Shown here piece by piece: positions 47,321-56,881 of a stretch of 64,000 nucleotides of DNA. The first letter of the stretch is position 1. Every line of letters starts with the position of its first letter. The DNA comes from Aromatoleum diolicum (GTDB lineage: Bacteria; Pseudomonadota; Gammaproteobacteria; Burkholderiales; Rhodocyclaceae): contig NZ_WTVQ01000021.1 in assembly GCF_012910955.1 (NCBI RefSeq), positions 18,651-82,650 on the forward strand, given 5' to 3'. Made by a program: the position numbers and the translations under genes. Under the pieces are notes generated by a model. It did no database searches, was not told the origin of the DNA, and saw nothing but the letters and a program-made list of their open reading frames with translations.

Positions 47321-47484
47321 TGGCGATCGTGATCGACGAACTCGTCGCTGAAGTGCAGCCCGACCCGAACCCGGCGCAGACCGGCGGCGCCGAGCCGCGT
47401 CCGCCCGAAGGCAAGCCCGGCGAGACCCTGCTCGACCTGCTGAGCGTGACCCGCGAACGGGAGGCGCGTCTTGTCATCGACTAA
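47320..47484 (+). CDS. Small CIS protein, DUF5908-like
   Basis: 54 residues. MAIVIDELVAEVQPDPNPA followed by a proline-rich linker and LLDLLSVTREREARL. The short I-x-E-L-V strand at the start is how DUF5908 peptides begin in eCIS loci, where they sit between the adaptor and the hub. It overlaps both neighbours (ATGA/TTG), so its reading is fixed by the surrounding genes. Function unknown; possibly plugs or staples the tube-spike junction. Confidence 0.65.
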   Translation: MAIVIDELVAEVQPDPNPAQTGGAEPRPPEGKPGETLLDLLSVTREREARLVID

Positions 47485-48526
47485 CCCGAACCTCGTCAGC
47501 GTCCGCCCGCGCCTGCGCGTCGACGGCAGTGACCGCCCCTCGCTCGGCGAGGCGGCAAGTGCGCTCTCGGTGCACCTGCCGGCCAACGGCATGGCGAGCG
47601 CGGAAGTGCGCGTGATCAACTGGCACCCCGCCGACAGCGGCGGCGGCCAGCCGGATTTCGCCTTCCAGGACCTGCGCCTGGGCAGCCGCCTTGAGATCCT
47701 GCTCGGCGAGACCGCCGACAACGCGGTGTTTTCCGGCGACATCACGGCTTTCGAGGAACGTTACGGTGACGGCGCACCGCAGCTCGTGATCCTTGCAGAG
47801 GACCCGCTGCACAAGCTCGCAAGGAGCCGCGCGAGCCGCGTATTCGAGAACAAGGGGCTCGCCGACGTGGTGCGCGACATCGCCGGCGACGCCGGCCTGC
47901 AGGCCGACGTGAACATCGACGCCGGTAGCGCGCACTGGCTGCAGCACAACGAGAGCCACCTCGCCTTCCTGCTGCGCATCCTCAGCGCGCACGACATTCC
48001 GCTGCGCATGCAGGGCGGACGGCTGCGCGCGCGCCCCGAGGAGGCCGACGCGAACCCGGTGCGCCTCGACGCCGGTACGAATGCGCAGCGTGTGCGCATC
48101 ATCGCCGACCTCAACCGGCAGCCGCGCGAAGTGCTCGCCGACGGCTACAACCTCGACGCGGACAGCGCCGCGAACGGCAGCAGTTCGGCGCTCGCGCCCG
48201 CCCCCGCCGGACGCACCGCCGCCGCGACGCTCGCCGAACTGGGCTGGGACGGCCGCTCGCCGCGCCCGCATCCCTTCGCACGTTCCCAGACCGAGGCCGA
48301 ATCGCTCGCAAGCGGCGCCTTCCGCCGCGATGCGCAGCGCTTCCTGCACGGCGAGATCGTGTGTACGGGCACGCCAGAGTTGAGCTGCGGGCGCGAGATC
48401 GAGCTCGGTGGCGTGTCGCCGCGGCTCGCCGGCCGTTACCGCATCGCCGACTGCTGGCATCACTTCGACAACGCGCAGGGTCTGTCGACGCGCCTGCGCG
48501 TCGCGCGACCGGACTGGAATCCCTGA
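47471..48526 (+). CDS. CIS baseplate hub, phage gpD-like
   Basis: 351 residues, TTG start at 47471 overlapping the previous gene by 14 bases. FQDLRLGSRLEILLGETADNAVFSGDITAFEERY, ILAEDPLHKLARSRASRVFENKGLADVVRDIA and SHLAFLLRILSAHDIPLRM are the late-control-gene-D/gp27 hub landmarks. It forms the trimeric hub under the tube. In Afp this region is fused to the spike as Afp8; here it is a separate gene with the spike next. C-terminal IAPR-like closing strand includes GRYRIADCWHHFD. Confidence 0.88.
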   Translation: MSSTNPNLVSVRPRLRVDGSDRPSLGEAASALSVHLPANGMASAEVRVINWHPADSGGGQPDFAFQDLRLGSRLEILLGETADNAVFSGDITAFEERYGDGAPQLVILAEDPLHKLARSRASRVFENKGLADVVRDIAGDAGLQADVNIDAGSAHWLQHNESHLAFLLRILSAHDIPLRMQGGRLRARPEEADANPVRLDAGTNAQRVRIIADLNRQPREVLADGYNLDADSAANGSSSALAPAPAGRTAAATLAELGWDGRSPRPHPFARSQTEAESLASGAFRRDAQRFLHGEIVCTGTPELSCGREIELGGVSPRLAGRYRIADCWHHFDNAQGLSTRLRVARPDWNP

Positions 48527-48528
48527 GC

Positions 48529-49167
48529 ATGTCGCGCCACAGCCCCGGTCCGCTGCAGGAGCTACACCTCGGTGTCGTGCTCGACAACGTCGATCCGACC
48601 AACCGCGGCCGCGTGAAGCTGCGCCTGCCGGCAACCGGGCTCGAAACCTGGGCGGCGGTGATGGTACCGAGCGCCGGCAGCGGCTATGGCGTGAGCCTGC
48701 TGCCGCGCCAGGGCGAACAGGTCGTCGTCGCCTTCATCAGCCCCGAACTGCCGATCGTGCTCGGCGCGGTGTGGAGCGGCGGCAGCAGCCAGCCCGCCGA
48801 CGCGCGGCCGGTCGAGGAACGCTACTTCGTGCAGAGCCCGGCCGGCATCAAGGTGCTGCTCGACGACCAGGAGCCCAAGGTGAAGATCGAGACACCCGCC
48901 GGCGTGCACCTGACGATCACCGACCAGGGCGGCGGCAAGGTGACGATCGAGGAAGGCGGCGAGAAGGTCGAGATGTCGCCCGGCAGCATCAAGGTGACGA
49001 CCGCCGGCGAAGTGAAGATCGAAGCCTCGCAGGTCACCGTGACCGCGGCGATGGTCAAGGTCGATGCGGCGATGAGCAAGTTTTCCGGCGTCGTGCAGTG
49101 CGACACGCTGATCAGCAATGCGGTCATATCGGCGAGCTACACGCCGGGGGCGGGGAACATATGGTGA
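48529..49167 (+). CDS. CIS spike, gpV/VgrG-like OB-fold and beta-helix
   Basis: 212 residues. LGVVLDNVDPTNRGRVKLRLPAT and WAAVMVPSAGSGYGVSLLPRQGEQVVVAFI form the OB-fold of gpV/gp5 spikes, PIVLGAVWSG follows, and the C-terminal half (about 105-200) is a repetitive beta-helix (KVKIETPAGVHLTITDQGGGKVTI). Trimeric puncturing spike sitting on the hub encoded just before it. No separate PAAR tip gene is nearby, so the end may be blunt or the tip encoded elsewhere. Confidence 0.9.
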   Translation: MSRHSPGPLQELHLGVVLDNVDPTNRGRVKLRLPATGLETWAAVMVPSAGSGYGVSLLPRQGEQVVVAFISPELPIVLGAVWSGGSSQPADARPVEERYFVQSPAGIKVLLDDQEPKVKIETPAGVHLTITDQGGGKVTIEEGGEKVEMSPGSIKVTTAGEVKIEASQVTVTAAMVKVDAAMSKFSGVVQCDTLISNAVISASYTPGAGNIW

Positions 49168-50834
49168 TGCTGACGAGCGCCCTGCTTGCCGAAAAGCCGC
49201 TGCGCGCGCTGCAGCCCGCCGGCACGGCCGGCGCTAAAGGCGCACACCAGCCGCGCGTCGTCGCACCGTACTTTGCCGGCGACGGCGACGGCCTGACGCT
49301 GCACCGTTACTTCGACGAGGACTTCGTCGCGCGCTTCCTCAACGATGCGCAGGTCGGCCGGCTGACCGGCACCGCGGCGCAGCCGTGGTACCGCGACGAT
49401 CGCTTCGGCCGCTACAGGAACGAGCCGGCGCTGCGCCTGCCGATGCACCGCAGCTTCTATCTGGTGTGCTGCGAGGTGCAGTGCGCCGTGCCGGGCACGC
49501 CCGCTTTCGATCCGAAGAAAGTCCGCTCGGCGGGGCTGGTGGTGCGTCGCGTGCCTGCCGACGGCACGCCGCAGCGCTGGATGATCGCCGACGGCCAGCC
49601 GCTGGGCTGGCGCGACGGCGAGATCCCGGACCACGATCCGGACGAGGTGCGGCGCCTGACCGCGCGCGGCCTGCTGCCGCCACGCTTCCCCGAGCCGCCC
49701 TATTCCGGCGAGGAAGTCGCGCCGCTGCACGCGCTATTGGTGCGCCGCCGCGACGCGCGCGGGCTGGAGCGCAATCACACCTTGCTGTGGGGCTACCTGC
49801 CGCTCGGCGGCAGCGCGCGCGAGAGTGCCAGCGCGCCGTTGCCGCAGGCGAACGGCACCGAGGTGCCGGATTTCGGCCTCGAACACGCGTGGCCGCTGGG
49901 CAGCCGCGATGCGAAGGCGTGGAGCGACGCGGATGGCCTGCTGATGACCAACGGCGTCGCGACGGTCGGCCTGATCGAGTTGCTGCAGACGCTGGTCGCA
50001 CAGTTCCGCGTCGAGGATGCGGCAGATAACGCCAATGAGGCCGACAACGCCGGCCTGCGCACCCTGCTCGGCCAGCTGCGCTTTCACACGCTCGAATGGC
50101 GCATCGTCGACGACAACGTGCTGCCGCAGCCGGTGCCGGTGCATGGCGAGACGGTGCTCGCGTGGCTCGAGCGCAGCGCGCCCGCGCTGGTCGAGCTGTT
50201 CGCGCGCATCGTGCGCCGCGAGGCGGTGGCCGGCACCGTCGCGCTGCCCGATGGCACGGGCGGATCGCGCGCCGACCGGCTCTTCATTTCCGAACAGCAG
50301 GCCGCCGATCTGCGCAGCCTCGTCGCGCTGCGCACCGGGCGCGCGCAGGTGCGTTTCGACGACGGCCTGCCGCTGCCGCGCTACACCCAGACCGACGGCG
50401 ACCGCTTCGTCGCCGTGCCCTTCGTGCGCTGGGAGGACGACTGCGGCTGCGAGCGCGTCACGTGGGGACCGGCGAGCCGCGTGTTCCGTGTCGCCTCGCC
50501 GCTGGACCCGGACGCGCAGCGCCCGACCACCGTGGTGCTGCCGTCCCTCGACGACTTCAAGCGCGGCGCGGCGCGTGGCGTCGCGATGCTGGCGCCGAAG
50601 TCGCTTGCCGACGTGCTGCGCAAGATCGCACCGGGCATCGACATGAAGGGCGACGGCCCGGGCAACCGCTGCGGCGCGTGCTGGAGTTTCAGCTTCAGCC
50701 TGCCGGCGATCACGCTGTGCGCGATGCTGATGCTGATGGTCGTGATCAACATGCTGAACCTGTTCCTCGGCTGGCTGCCGTGGGTCTTCCTGGCGCTGCC
50801 GCGGCTGTGCCTGAAGGCCTTGAAAGGGAAATAG
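49161..50834 (+). CDS. Unassigned CIS protein with C-terminal membrane hairpin
   Basis: 557 residues, start ATG overlapping the spike stop. Long soluble part with HRSFYLVCCEVQC, LRRDARGLERNHTLLWGYLPLGGS, and WEDDCGCERVTWGP with paired cysteines; helical after about residue 270. The last 48 residues (from about 510) are strongly hydrophobic, two segments split by NMLNLFLGW with a basic tail KALKGK: a transmembrane hairpin or anchor, preceded by another Cys pair (NRCGACW). No Afp/PVC homologue is known to me. Position between spike and gp25 suggests a baseplate-linked membrane anchor. Confidence 0.65.
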   Translation: MVMLTSALLAEKPLRALQPAGTAGAKGAHQPRVVAPYFAGDGDGLTLHRYFDEDFVARFLNDAQVGRLTGTAAQPWYRDDRFGRYRNEPALRLPMHRSFYLVCCEVQCAVPGTPAFDPKKVRSAGLVVRRVPADGTPQRWMIADGQPLGWRDGEIPDHDPDEVRRLTARGLLPPRFPEPPYSGEEVAPLHALLVRRRDARGLERNHTLLWGYLPLGGSARESASAPLPQANGTEVPDFGLEHAWPLGSRDAKAWSDADGLLMTNGVATVGLIELLQTLVAQFRVEDAADNANEADNAGLRTLLGQLRFHTLEWRIVDDNVLPQPVPVHGETVLAWLERSAPALVELFARIVRREAVAGTVALPDGTGGSRADRLFISEQQAADLRSLVALRTGRAQVRFDDGLPLPRYTQTDGDRFVAVPFVRWEDDCGCERVTWGPASRVFRVASPLDPDAQRPTTVVLPSLDDFKRGAARGVAMLAPKSLADVLRKIAPGIDMKGDGPGNRCGACWSFSFSLPAITLCAMLMLMVVINMLNLFLGWLPWVFLALPRLCLKALKGK

Positions 50835-50837
50835 ACG

Positions 50838-51227
50838 ATGCTCACTCCGGAATCCCTGCTGATCAGTTTTCCGCTGCTCCCCGGCCTCGATGAGGACGGG
50901 CGCCCCGCATGGCGCCGCGGCAATGCGAGCGTGCGCGAGGTGATGCTCAACATCCTGCTGACCCGCCCCGGCGAGCGCTTGATGCGCCCGGAGTTCGGCG
51001 CCGGCATCCGCAACTTCATCCACCACCCGAACAACGAGACGACGCGCGCGCTGATCGCCGACGCGGCGCTGCGCGCGCTGACGCGCTGGGAGCCGCGCGT
51101 GACGATCGAGGAGGTGCGCGTCGTGGCCGACCGCGAACGCCTGTCCCACGTGAACCTGTCGGTACGCTACCGGCTGCTCGCCGATGGGCGGCAGGACACG
51201 CTCGAACTCGCGCTGGACCTAGGCTGA
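50838..51227 (+). CDS. CIS baseplate wedge gp25-like (Afp9)
   Basis: 129 residues. REVMLNILLTRPGERLMRPEFGAGIRNFIHHPNNETT and RWEPRVTIEEVRVVADRE follow the gp25/W-protein fold conserved in phages, T6SS TssE and eCIS. Part of the wedge that nucleates sheath assembly. Begins three bases after the anchor-like gene stop. Confidence 0.93.
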   Translation: MLTPESLLISFPLLPGLDEDGRPAWRRGNASVREVMLNILLTRPGERLMRPEFGAGIRNFIHHPNNETTRALIADAALRALTRWEPRVTIEEVRVVADRERLSHVNLSVRYRLLADGRQDTLELALDLG

Positions 51228-51239
51228 GGGAACATAAAG

Positions 51240-53444
51240 ATGGCGCTGCCCAACCTGCCTTTCAGTCAATTTCCCGTTCCCGATCTCGACGACCGTCGCT
51301 TCGACGATCTCGTCACCGAATTGCAGGCGCGCCTCGCCCGCCACGTGCCGGAGATGGCGCCACTCGCGCCGGGCGATCCGGTGCATGCGCTGGTCGACCT
51401 GTTCGCGTGGCTCACCGAAACGATCATCTACCGCGCGAACCAGATCCCCGACCGCCAGCGCCTCGCCTTCCTGAACCTGCTGCAGATCCCGCTGCGCCCG
51501 GCACGGCCCGCCGCCGGCATCGTCAGCATCGACGCGAGCGGGCGGGCGCTGCCGCCGCTGATCGCCGCCGAGTCGCTGTTGAAGGCCGGCACGACGAGCT
51601 TCAGCACCGTCGGCGAGATCCAGCCGACGCCGCTCGCGCTGCGCGTGGTCGTCAAGCGCACGCTCGACGAGGCGGCGCTCGCCGCCGAAGGCATCAGCCT
51701 CGACCAGTTGCGCGCCCAGTACGGCGTCGAACCGGCGGCCTTCCGCCCGGTGACGCTGGTGCCCGGCCACGACGCGCTGAGCGCCGCCGGCACGCGCGAC
51801 GGCGCCTTCCACCTAGCGGTCTGCCTCGCCAAGCCCGCCTTCGTCGCGCAGGCCGAGCTCGTGCGGCGCGAACTCGCGGGAATCATCCTGAATGTCGGGC
51901 TGGCGCCCCTGACCGAACTCGAAGGACTCCTCGCGACCGGCCTGCGCCCGCGCAAGCTGTCGTGGGATCTGGCGTGGTGGCCGCAGCCCGACAGCGCCCC
52001 GCAGAACGTGCAGTACCTGCCGCTCGAAGTCGTCAGCGACAGCTCGGCGGGTGGACGCCGCACCGGAGTCGCGCGCCTGCGACTGCCGCGCAATGCCGAC
52101 ATGCTGCGCGCGACCGCCGCGCTGGATCCGCAGTTCGCCGGCCTCGGCGACACGCCGCCCGAGGCGCCCGCGGATCTGCGGCCCGGCCAGCTGCTGTGCT
52201 GGCTGCGCCTGTCCTGCGCCGACGAGCCGACTCTGACGCTCGGCTACCTCGGCCTCAACGCCATCGACGTTAGCGGCCAGGGCATCGCGCGCGACATCGT
52301 GCTCGGCAGCGGCACCGGGCGGCCCGACCAGAGCTTCGAGCTGCCGCACGCGGATGTCGACGCGGCCAGCGTCGAGGTCGATGTCGAGCACCTGCGCCTG
52401 TTCCAGCCCTGGACGCGGGTCGCGCATTTCGCCGGCAACGGGCCGGACGACAGGGTGTTCGTCGTCGATGCCGCCAGTGGCAGCGTGCGCTTCGGCGACG
52501 GTATCCGCGGCAGGCGCCCGCCCGCCAACGCGCGCATCCGCGCCGCGTTCTACCGCCATGGCGGTGGCGCGAGCGGCAACCTGCCGCCCGACAGCATCAA
52601 GGAGATCCACGGCCGCAGCGACCGTCTCGCGCTGCGCCACGAATGGCCCACACGCGGCGGCGTCGATGGCGAAACGCTGGACGAAGCCGAGCGGCGTATC
52701 CCGGCCTTCCTCAGCCATCGTGAGCGTGCCGTCACCGCCGACGATTTCGGCGTGATCGCGCGCGACAACCCGATCAACCCGGTCGCGCGCGCCGAGGCCG
52801 TCGCCGGCTTCTTCCCCGGTGCGAGCCTGAAAGCCGTGCGGCGCGATCTTCCCGGCGTCGTCAGCGTGTTCGTGATGCCGCCCGCGCCACAGGCGCTGGG
52901 CGCGGCACCGCGGCCGAACGCGGGGCTGCTGGCCGACGTGCATGATTACCTGTCGGCGCGCTGCATGCTCGGCACCGAACTCTACGTGCTGTCGCCGCAG
53001 TTCGTGCCGGTGGCGGTCGCGGTGTCGCTCGAAGTCGTCGATCCGGCGACCGAACAGCAGGTGCATGCCGAAGTCGAGCGCGCGCTGCTGCGCTACCTGT
53101 GGGCACTGCCGCCAGGTGGGCCGCGCGGCGCCGGCTGGCCGCGCGGGCGCGCAGTCGAGATCAACGAACTGCGCACCCAGGCGGGGCGCGTCGAAGGCGT
53201 CGAGGCGGTCAACGCGCTGCGCCTCTTCTACCAGGACCAGCAACGGGATCCGCCCGCGTGGCAGGAACTCACCGAACGGCAGGCGCTGCCGCTGCTCGAT
53301 TTCCAGCTGCCGGAGCTGATGGCGGTCGCGATCCGCCCGGGCGAGGACCGGCCGGCACCGCCGCGCGGCTTCGCGCCGGGCCGTCCACCTGAGGACAACG
53401 CGGCGCGCGCGGTGCCGGTGCCCGTCATCACGGATCTGTGCTGA
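51240..53444 (+). CDS. CIS baseplate protein gpJ-like (Afp11)
   Basis: 734 residues. N-terminal LNLLQIPLRPARPAAGIVSIDASG and a large middle region, then PTRGGVDGETLDEAERRIPAFLSHRERAVTADDFGVIARD, the classical gpJ/Afp11 wedge motif, and YLSARCMLGTELYVLSPQFVPVAVAVSLEVVD. Forms the major wedge body. Larger than phage gpJ, as in eCIS. Starts 12 bases after the gp25 stop. Confidence 0.92.
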   Translation: MALPNLPFSQFPVPDLDDRRFDDLVTELQARLARHVPEMAPLAPGDPVHALVDLFAWLTETIIYRANQIPDRQRLAFLNLLQIPLRPARPAAGIVSIDASGRALPPLIAAESLLKAGTTSFSTVGEIQPTPLALRVVVKRTLDEAALAAEGISLDQLRAQYGVEPAAFRPVTLVPGHDALSAAGTRDGAFHLAVCLAKPAFVAQAELVRRELAGIILNVGLAPLTELEGLLATGLRPRKLSWDLAWWPQPDSAPQNVQYLPLEVVSDSSAGGRRTGVARLRLPRNADMLRATAALDPQFAGLGDTPPEAPADLRPGQLLCWLRLSCADEPTLTLGYLGLNAIDVSGQGIARDIVLGSGTGRPDQSFELPHADVDAASVEVDVEHLRLFQPWTRVAHFAGNGPDDRVFVVDAASGSVRFGDGIRGRRPPANARIRAAFYRHGGGASGNLPPDSIKEIHGRSDRLALRHEWPTRGGVDGETLDEAERRIPAFLSHRERAVTADDFGVIARDNPINPVARAEAVAGFFPGASLKAVRRDLPGVVSVFVMPPAPQALGAAPRPNAGLLADVHDYLSARCMLGTELYVLSPQFVPVAVAVSLEVVDPATEQQVHAEVERALLRYLWALPPGGPRGAGWPRGRAVEINELRTQAGRVEGVEAVNALRLFYQDQQRDPPAWQELTERQALPLLDFQLPELMAVAIRPGEDRPAPPRGFAPGRPPEDNAARAVPVPVITDLC

Positions 53445-53454
53445 GCACGGCGCG

Positions 53455-55929
53455 ATGAACAGCAACGGCACCCGCTTCCTCCTGCTCGACGGCGCGTCGG
53501 ACTTCCGCAACGCCAGCCGGCAATGCAGCTGGGACGTCGAGCAGCGCGCCTTCACGCTGACGCGTCAGGACGCCCCGCGCCTGCCGCAGATGCCGGCGGC
53601 GCGCGCACGCGAACTGCTCGCGGCGGCCACCCCCTTCGTGCTCGACAACCATGGCCAGATCGGGCGCCTCACCGCCGACGGCCAAGGCTTCGAATGCGCG
53701 CTCGGCTGGCCCGCCGCGACCCGCGACGAATGGCAGCCGGTGCTCGCCGCGCTCGACGACGCCGAAACCGGCGCGCCGAACCTCGAAGCCCTGGTGCTCG
53801 ACCCGGTCGACGCCCCCTCCGGCCGCTTCACCGACCTCGCCTTCGGCGGCAGCGGCCTCGTCGCGCTGCCGTGGAGCGACGACGGCACGCAACACGGACT
53901 CACGGCAGTGCACCTGCGCCGCCGCTGGCAGACGCACTGCACGCTCGCCTTCGCGCCGCGCCGCGCCTGGGTCGAGGCGGCGACGGGTGCGGACCGCGTG
54001 TGGCTGCTGGGCGAAACCCGCCTCGGTCTCGCGGTCGGCGCGCCGCTGCCTCAGCCCTATGTCGGCCGCCCCGAGCGCTTCGAGCCGCTGCAGGCGAACC
54101 CCGACCCGCTGCGCCTGTTGTGGGACATCGACCTGCCGCCGCACGGCGGCCTGCTGGGTCTCGCCGGCGACGACGAACGCCTCTACGTACTGACGGAACA
54201 CCCCGACAGCACCGCCGACGCCCCGCGCATGCAGGTCTTCAGCCGGCCGCTCGCCGCCGGCCCGAGCGAAGGCTTTCGCGTCCATCGTCTGCCCGACGAG
54301 CTGCCGCTCGCGACCGACATCGCCGCGCTCGGCGACGGCCGCTTCCTGTTGCTGCTGCCCTTCGACGAAGGCGCGGAGCGCGGCAAACGGCGCGACTGCC
54401 CGCTGCTCGCGCTACCGGAAGTGACCGCCGAGGAGGACGAGGGGGACGAGGACGACGCCCCTGCGGAACTCGTCGCCGAACGCTGGCCGCGCCGCTCCGA
54501 AGCCCTGCTGCCCGCCGGCATCCGCTTCGTGCGCCACCGCGACGGACACCCGCGCACGCTGACCGCGGACGGCCCGATCCGACTCTACCGCCTTGCACAG
54601 GCGCACTTCGCCTCACGCGGCACGGTGACCCTGACCGAAATCCTCGACTCGGCGATGCCCGACACGCTATGGGACCGCCTGTGCCTCGACGCCTGCATCC
54701 CGCCCGGCTGCCGCATCGACATCGCGGTGCAGGCCGGCGACGATCGCAACGACCTGCCGGACCAGTGGATCGCGCAGCCGCAGGCGGTGCTGACGGCGCA
54801 ATCATCCGAGCTGCCCTTCGCGCCGGGCCGCGCGCCAACGGGCGAGGATCACGACGGCCACGCCGGCCTGTACGAGACCCTGATCCAGCGCAGCAATGGC
54901 GCGGTGCGCGAGGTGCGCGGGCGTTATCTGCGCCTGCGCATCACGATGCACGGCGACGGCCGCCACAGCCCGGCGATCTTCGCGCTGCGCATGTATTACC
55001 CGCGCTTCTCGTGGCAGACGCAGTACCTGCCCGACCACTTCCAGCAGCAGGAACGCCCGTTATCGCTCGAAGGCGCCGAGCCGATCGCCGCCAACGGCGC
55101 CGACCTGCGCGAACGCCTGCTGGCGAGCTTCGAGGGTGTACTGACGCCGCTCGAAGACCGCATCGCCGCCTCCGAAATCCTGCTCGATCCGGCGGCGACC
55201 CCATCCGCGCGCCTGCCCTGGCTCGCCAGCATGCTCGGCACGACGCTGCCGCGCCACTGGCCCGAGGCGCGCCGCCGCCGCTGGCTCGCCGCGCAAGGCG
55301 CGCTGCAGCAGACGCACGGCAGCTACCGCGGCCTGCTGCTCGCGCTCGACATCCTGACCGACGGCGCGGTCGCGCGTGGCGCGGTGATCCCGGTCGAGCA
55401 TTTCCGCCTGCGCCGCACGATGGCGACGATCCTCGGCATCGACATGGACGACCGCGACCATCCGCTGACGCTCGGCACCGGCCTCTCCGGCAACAGCATC
55501 GTCGGCGACACGCTGATCCTCTCGGACGACCAGGCACGCGAATTCCTCGCGCTGTTCGCCCCGGAAGTGGCCGAGCGCACGGGCGAGACCGCCGTCGTGG
55601 ACCGCTTCTTCGACGAGGCCTCGCGGCGCATGACGGTGATCCTGCACGGCCCCGCGCGCAGCCTCGCCGCGGTCGTGCGCGACGCGCTGCCGTCGCTGGT
55701 GCCGGCGACCGTGCAATGGGCGATCCGTACCAGCGAGCACCCCTTCGTGCTGGGCCTGTCGCCGCTGCTCGGCATCGACACCTGGCTTGAAACCCAGCCG
55801 CCGCCCCGACCCGTGGTGCTCGACCGCACCCGCCTCGGCCGCGGCGACCTGCTGCACAACCCGGTCGCCCTGTCGCCCGAGCACGCCGTGCCGATCGATG
55901 CGACCGTCAGTGAAGGAGAAAGGGCATGA
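53455..55929 (+). CDS. CIS baseplate protein, propeller-like N-terminus plus gpI-like domain
   Basis: 824 residues. The N-terminal part (about 1-400) has repeated strands with GxxRFLLLLP, DRVWLLG and LLGLAGDDERLYVL, suggesting a beta-propeller. An acidic run EEDEGDEDD follows near residue 325. From about residue 525, YLPDHFQQQE, ASFEGVLTPLEDRIA, RLPWLASMLG, RRRRWLAAQGAL and GSYRGLLLALD is the phage tail protein I (TIGR02242) domain. In eCIS this gene directly follows Afp11. Overlap with next gene (ATGA). Confidence 0.85.
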   Translation: MNSNGTRFLLLDGASDFRNASRQCSWDVEQRAFTLTRQDAPRLPQMPAARARELLAAATPFVLDNHGQIGRLTADGQGFECALGWPAATRDEWQPVLAALDDAETGAPNLEALVLDPVDAPSGRFTDLAFGGSGLVALPWSDDGTQHGLTAVHLRRRWQTHCTLAFAPRRAWVEAATGADRVWLLGETRLGLAVGAPLPQPYVGRPERFEPLQANPDPLRLLWDIDLPPHGGLLGLAGDDERLYVLTEHPDSTADAPRMQVFSRPLAAGPSEGFRVHRLPDELPLATDIAALGDGRFLLLLPFDEGAERGKRRDCPLLALPEVTAEEDEGDEDDAPAELVAERWPRRSEALLPAGIRFVRHRDGHPRTLTADGPIRLYRLAQAHFASRGTVTLTEILDSAMPDTLWDRLCLDACIPPGCRIDIAVQAGDDRNDLPDQWIAQPQAVLTAQSSELPFAPGRAPTGEDHDGHAGLYETLIQRSNGAVREVRGRYLRLRITMHGDGRHSPAIFALRMYYPRFSWQTQYLPDHFQQQERPLSLEGAEPIAANGADLRERLLASFEGVLTPLEDRIAASEILLDPAATPSARLPWLASMLGTTLPRHWPEARRRRWLAAQGALQQTHGSYRGLLLALDILTDGAVARGAVIPVEHFRLRRTMATILGIDMDDRDHPLTLGTGLSGNSIVGDTLILSDDQAREFLALFAPEVAERTGETAVVDRFFDEASRRMTVILHGPARSLAAVVRDALPSLVPATVQWAIRTSEHPFVLGLSPLLGIDTWLETQPPPRPVVLDRTRLGRGDLLHNPVALSPEHAVPIDATVSEGERA

Positions 55930-56870
55930 GCGAGCCCGAGAACAACAACGGCTGCGACGCGAGCCTCGCCGGCGACGGCCGTTTCGAGGATGCGCTCAAG
56001 CGCGTCAGCTACGAGCCCGGCATGCTGCTGGGGCTCGAGGCGACGCGCGCCGAGCAGGACTACCACCGGCGCCGCGCCGCACGCCACAGCTATTGGCTGC
56101 ACGGCGCGGGCACCGTCGCCGGCCTGCGCGTAAGCATCCGCGCCGAGGATCCGGGCAATGACACCGACCCGGTGCGTGTGCGCCTTGTCGTCAGCCCCGG
56201 CGTCGGCGTCGATGGCCTCGGACGCGAGATCGGCGTGCCCGAGCCCTACTGCGTCGATCTCGGCGCCTGGCTCACCGCCCAGCACGAGGACGACGACCTG
56301 TGGGGCGCGCTGATCCGCGACGGTTACGCCGAAGCCGACAACCTGCTGTGGCTGAAGGTGACGATGCGCTACCAGGACTGCCCGAGCGGCCTGCAGCCGG
56401 TACTCGCGACCGAGGTCAATGCCGGCACCGATCCGGTGCAACCCAGCCGCGTCGCCGACTGCGTGCTGTTCGAACTCGTCGCCGAGCGCCCCGAGGACAT
56501 CCCCGAGGAGGAACACCTCTTCGCCGCGCACAGCCGCATCAAGGCCTACGACGAAATCGAGGCGAATCTCGGCGAACGTGAGCGCGCCCAGGTCGAAGCC
56601 GCCGCCGGTGCCGCGCGCACCCAGCTCGAACTCGGCGCGCGCCTGCTGCATTCGCTCGGCGACGACAACCAGGCGCTGGTCGCGCGCCAGGCCTTCCTCA
56701 CCGACCCCGCGGTGCTCGCACGCACGCTGCTCGCGCGCGTCGCGATCCGCCTTACGCCGCCCGCGCCCGAGCCGGACCTGATCGTCAATCCGCGCCGCAT
56801 CGAGGTCGACAACCTCGTGCGCCCCTTCCTCTTCAACGCCGCCGCGCTCGCCCGGCTGATCCGCGCATAA
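55926..56870 (+). CDS. CIS protein with shared YxPG/GL domain (copy 1)
   Basis: 314 residues. The N-terminal domain reads YEPGMLLGLEATRAEQDYHRR (from residue 29), LHGAGTVAGLRV, then RLVVSPGVGVDGLGREIGV. The same sequence of landmarks recurs in the next two proteins, so they share a domain. The C-terminal half is helical with Asp/Glu-rich segments and ends RPFLFNAAALARLIRA. No known function; presumably baseplate spoke or adaptor. Start overlaps the previous stop. Confidence 0.6.
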   Translation: MSEPENNNGCDASLAGDGRFEDALKRVSYEPGMLLGLEATRAEQDYHRRRAARHSYWLHGAGTVAGLRVSIRAEDPGNDTDPVRVRLVVSPGVGVDGLGREIGVPEPYCVDLGAWLTAQHEDDDLWGALIRDGYAEADNLLWLKVTMRYQDCPSGLQPVLATEVNAGTDPVQPSRVADCVLFELVAERPEDIPEEEHLFAAHSRIKAYDEIEANLGERERAQVEAAAGAARTQLELGARLLHSLGDDNQALVARQAFLTDPAVLARTLLARVAIRLTPPAPEPDLIVNPRRIEVDNLVRPFLFNAAALARLIRA

Positions 56871-56881
56871 AGGGAACCGCC

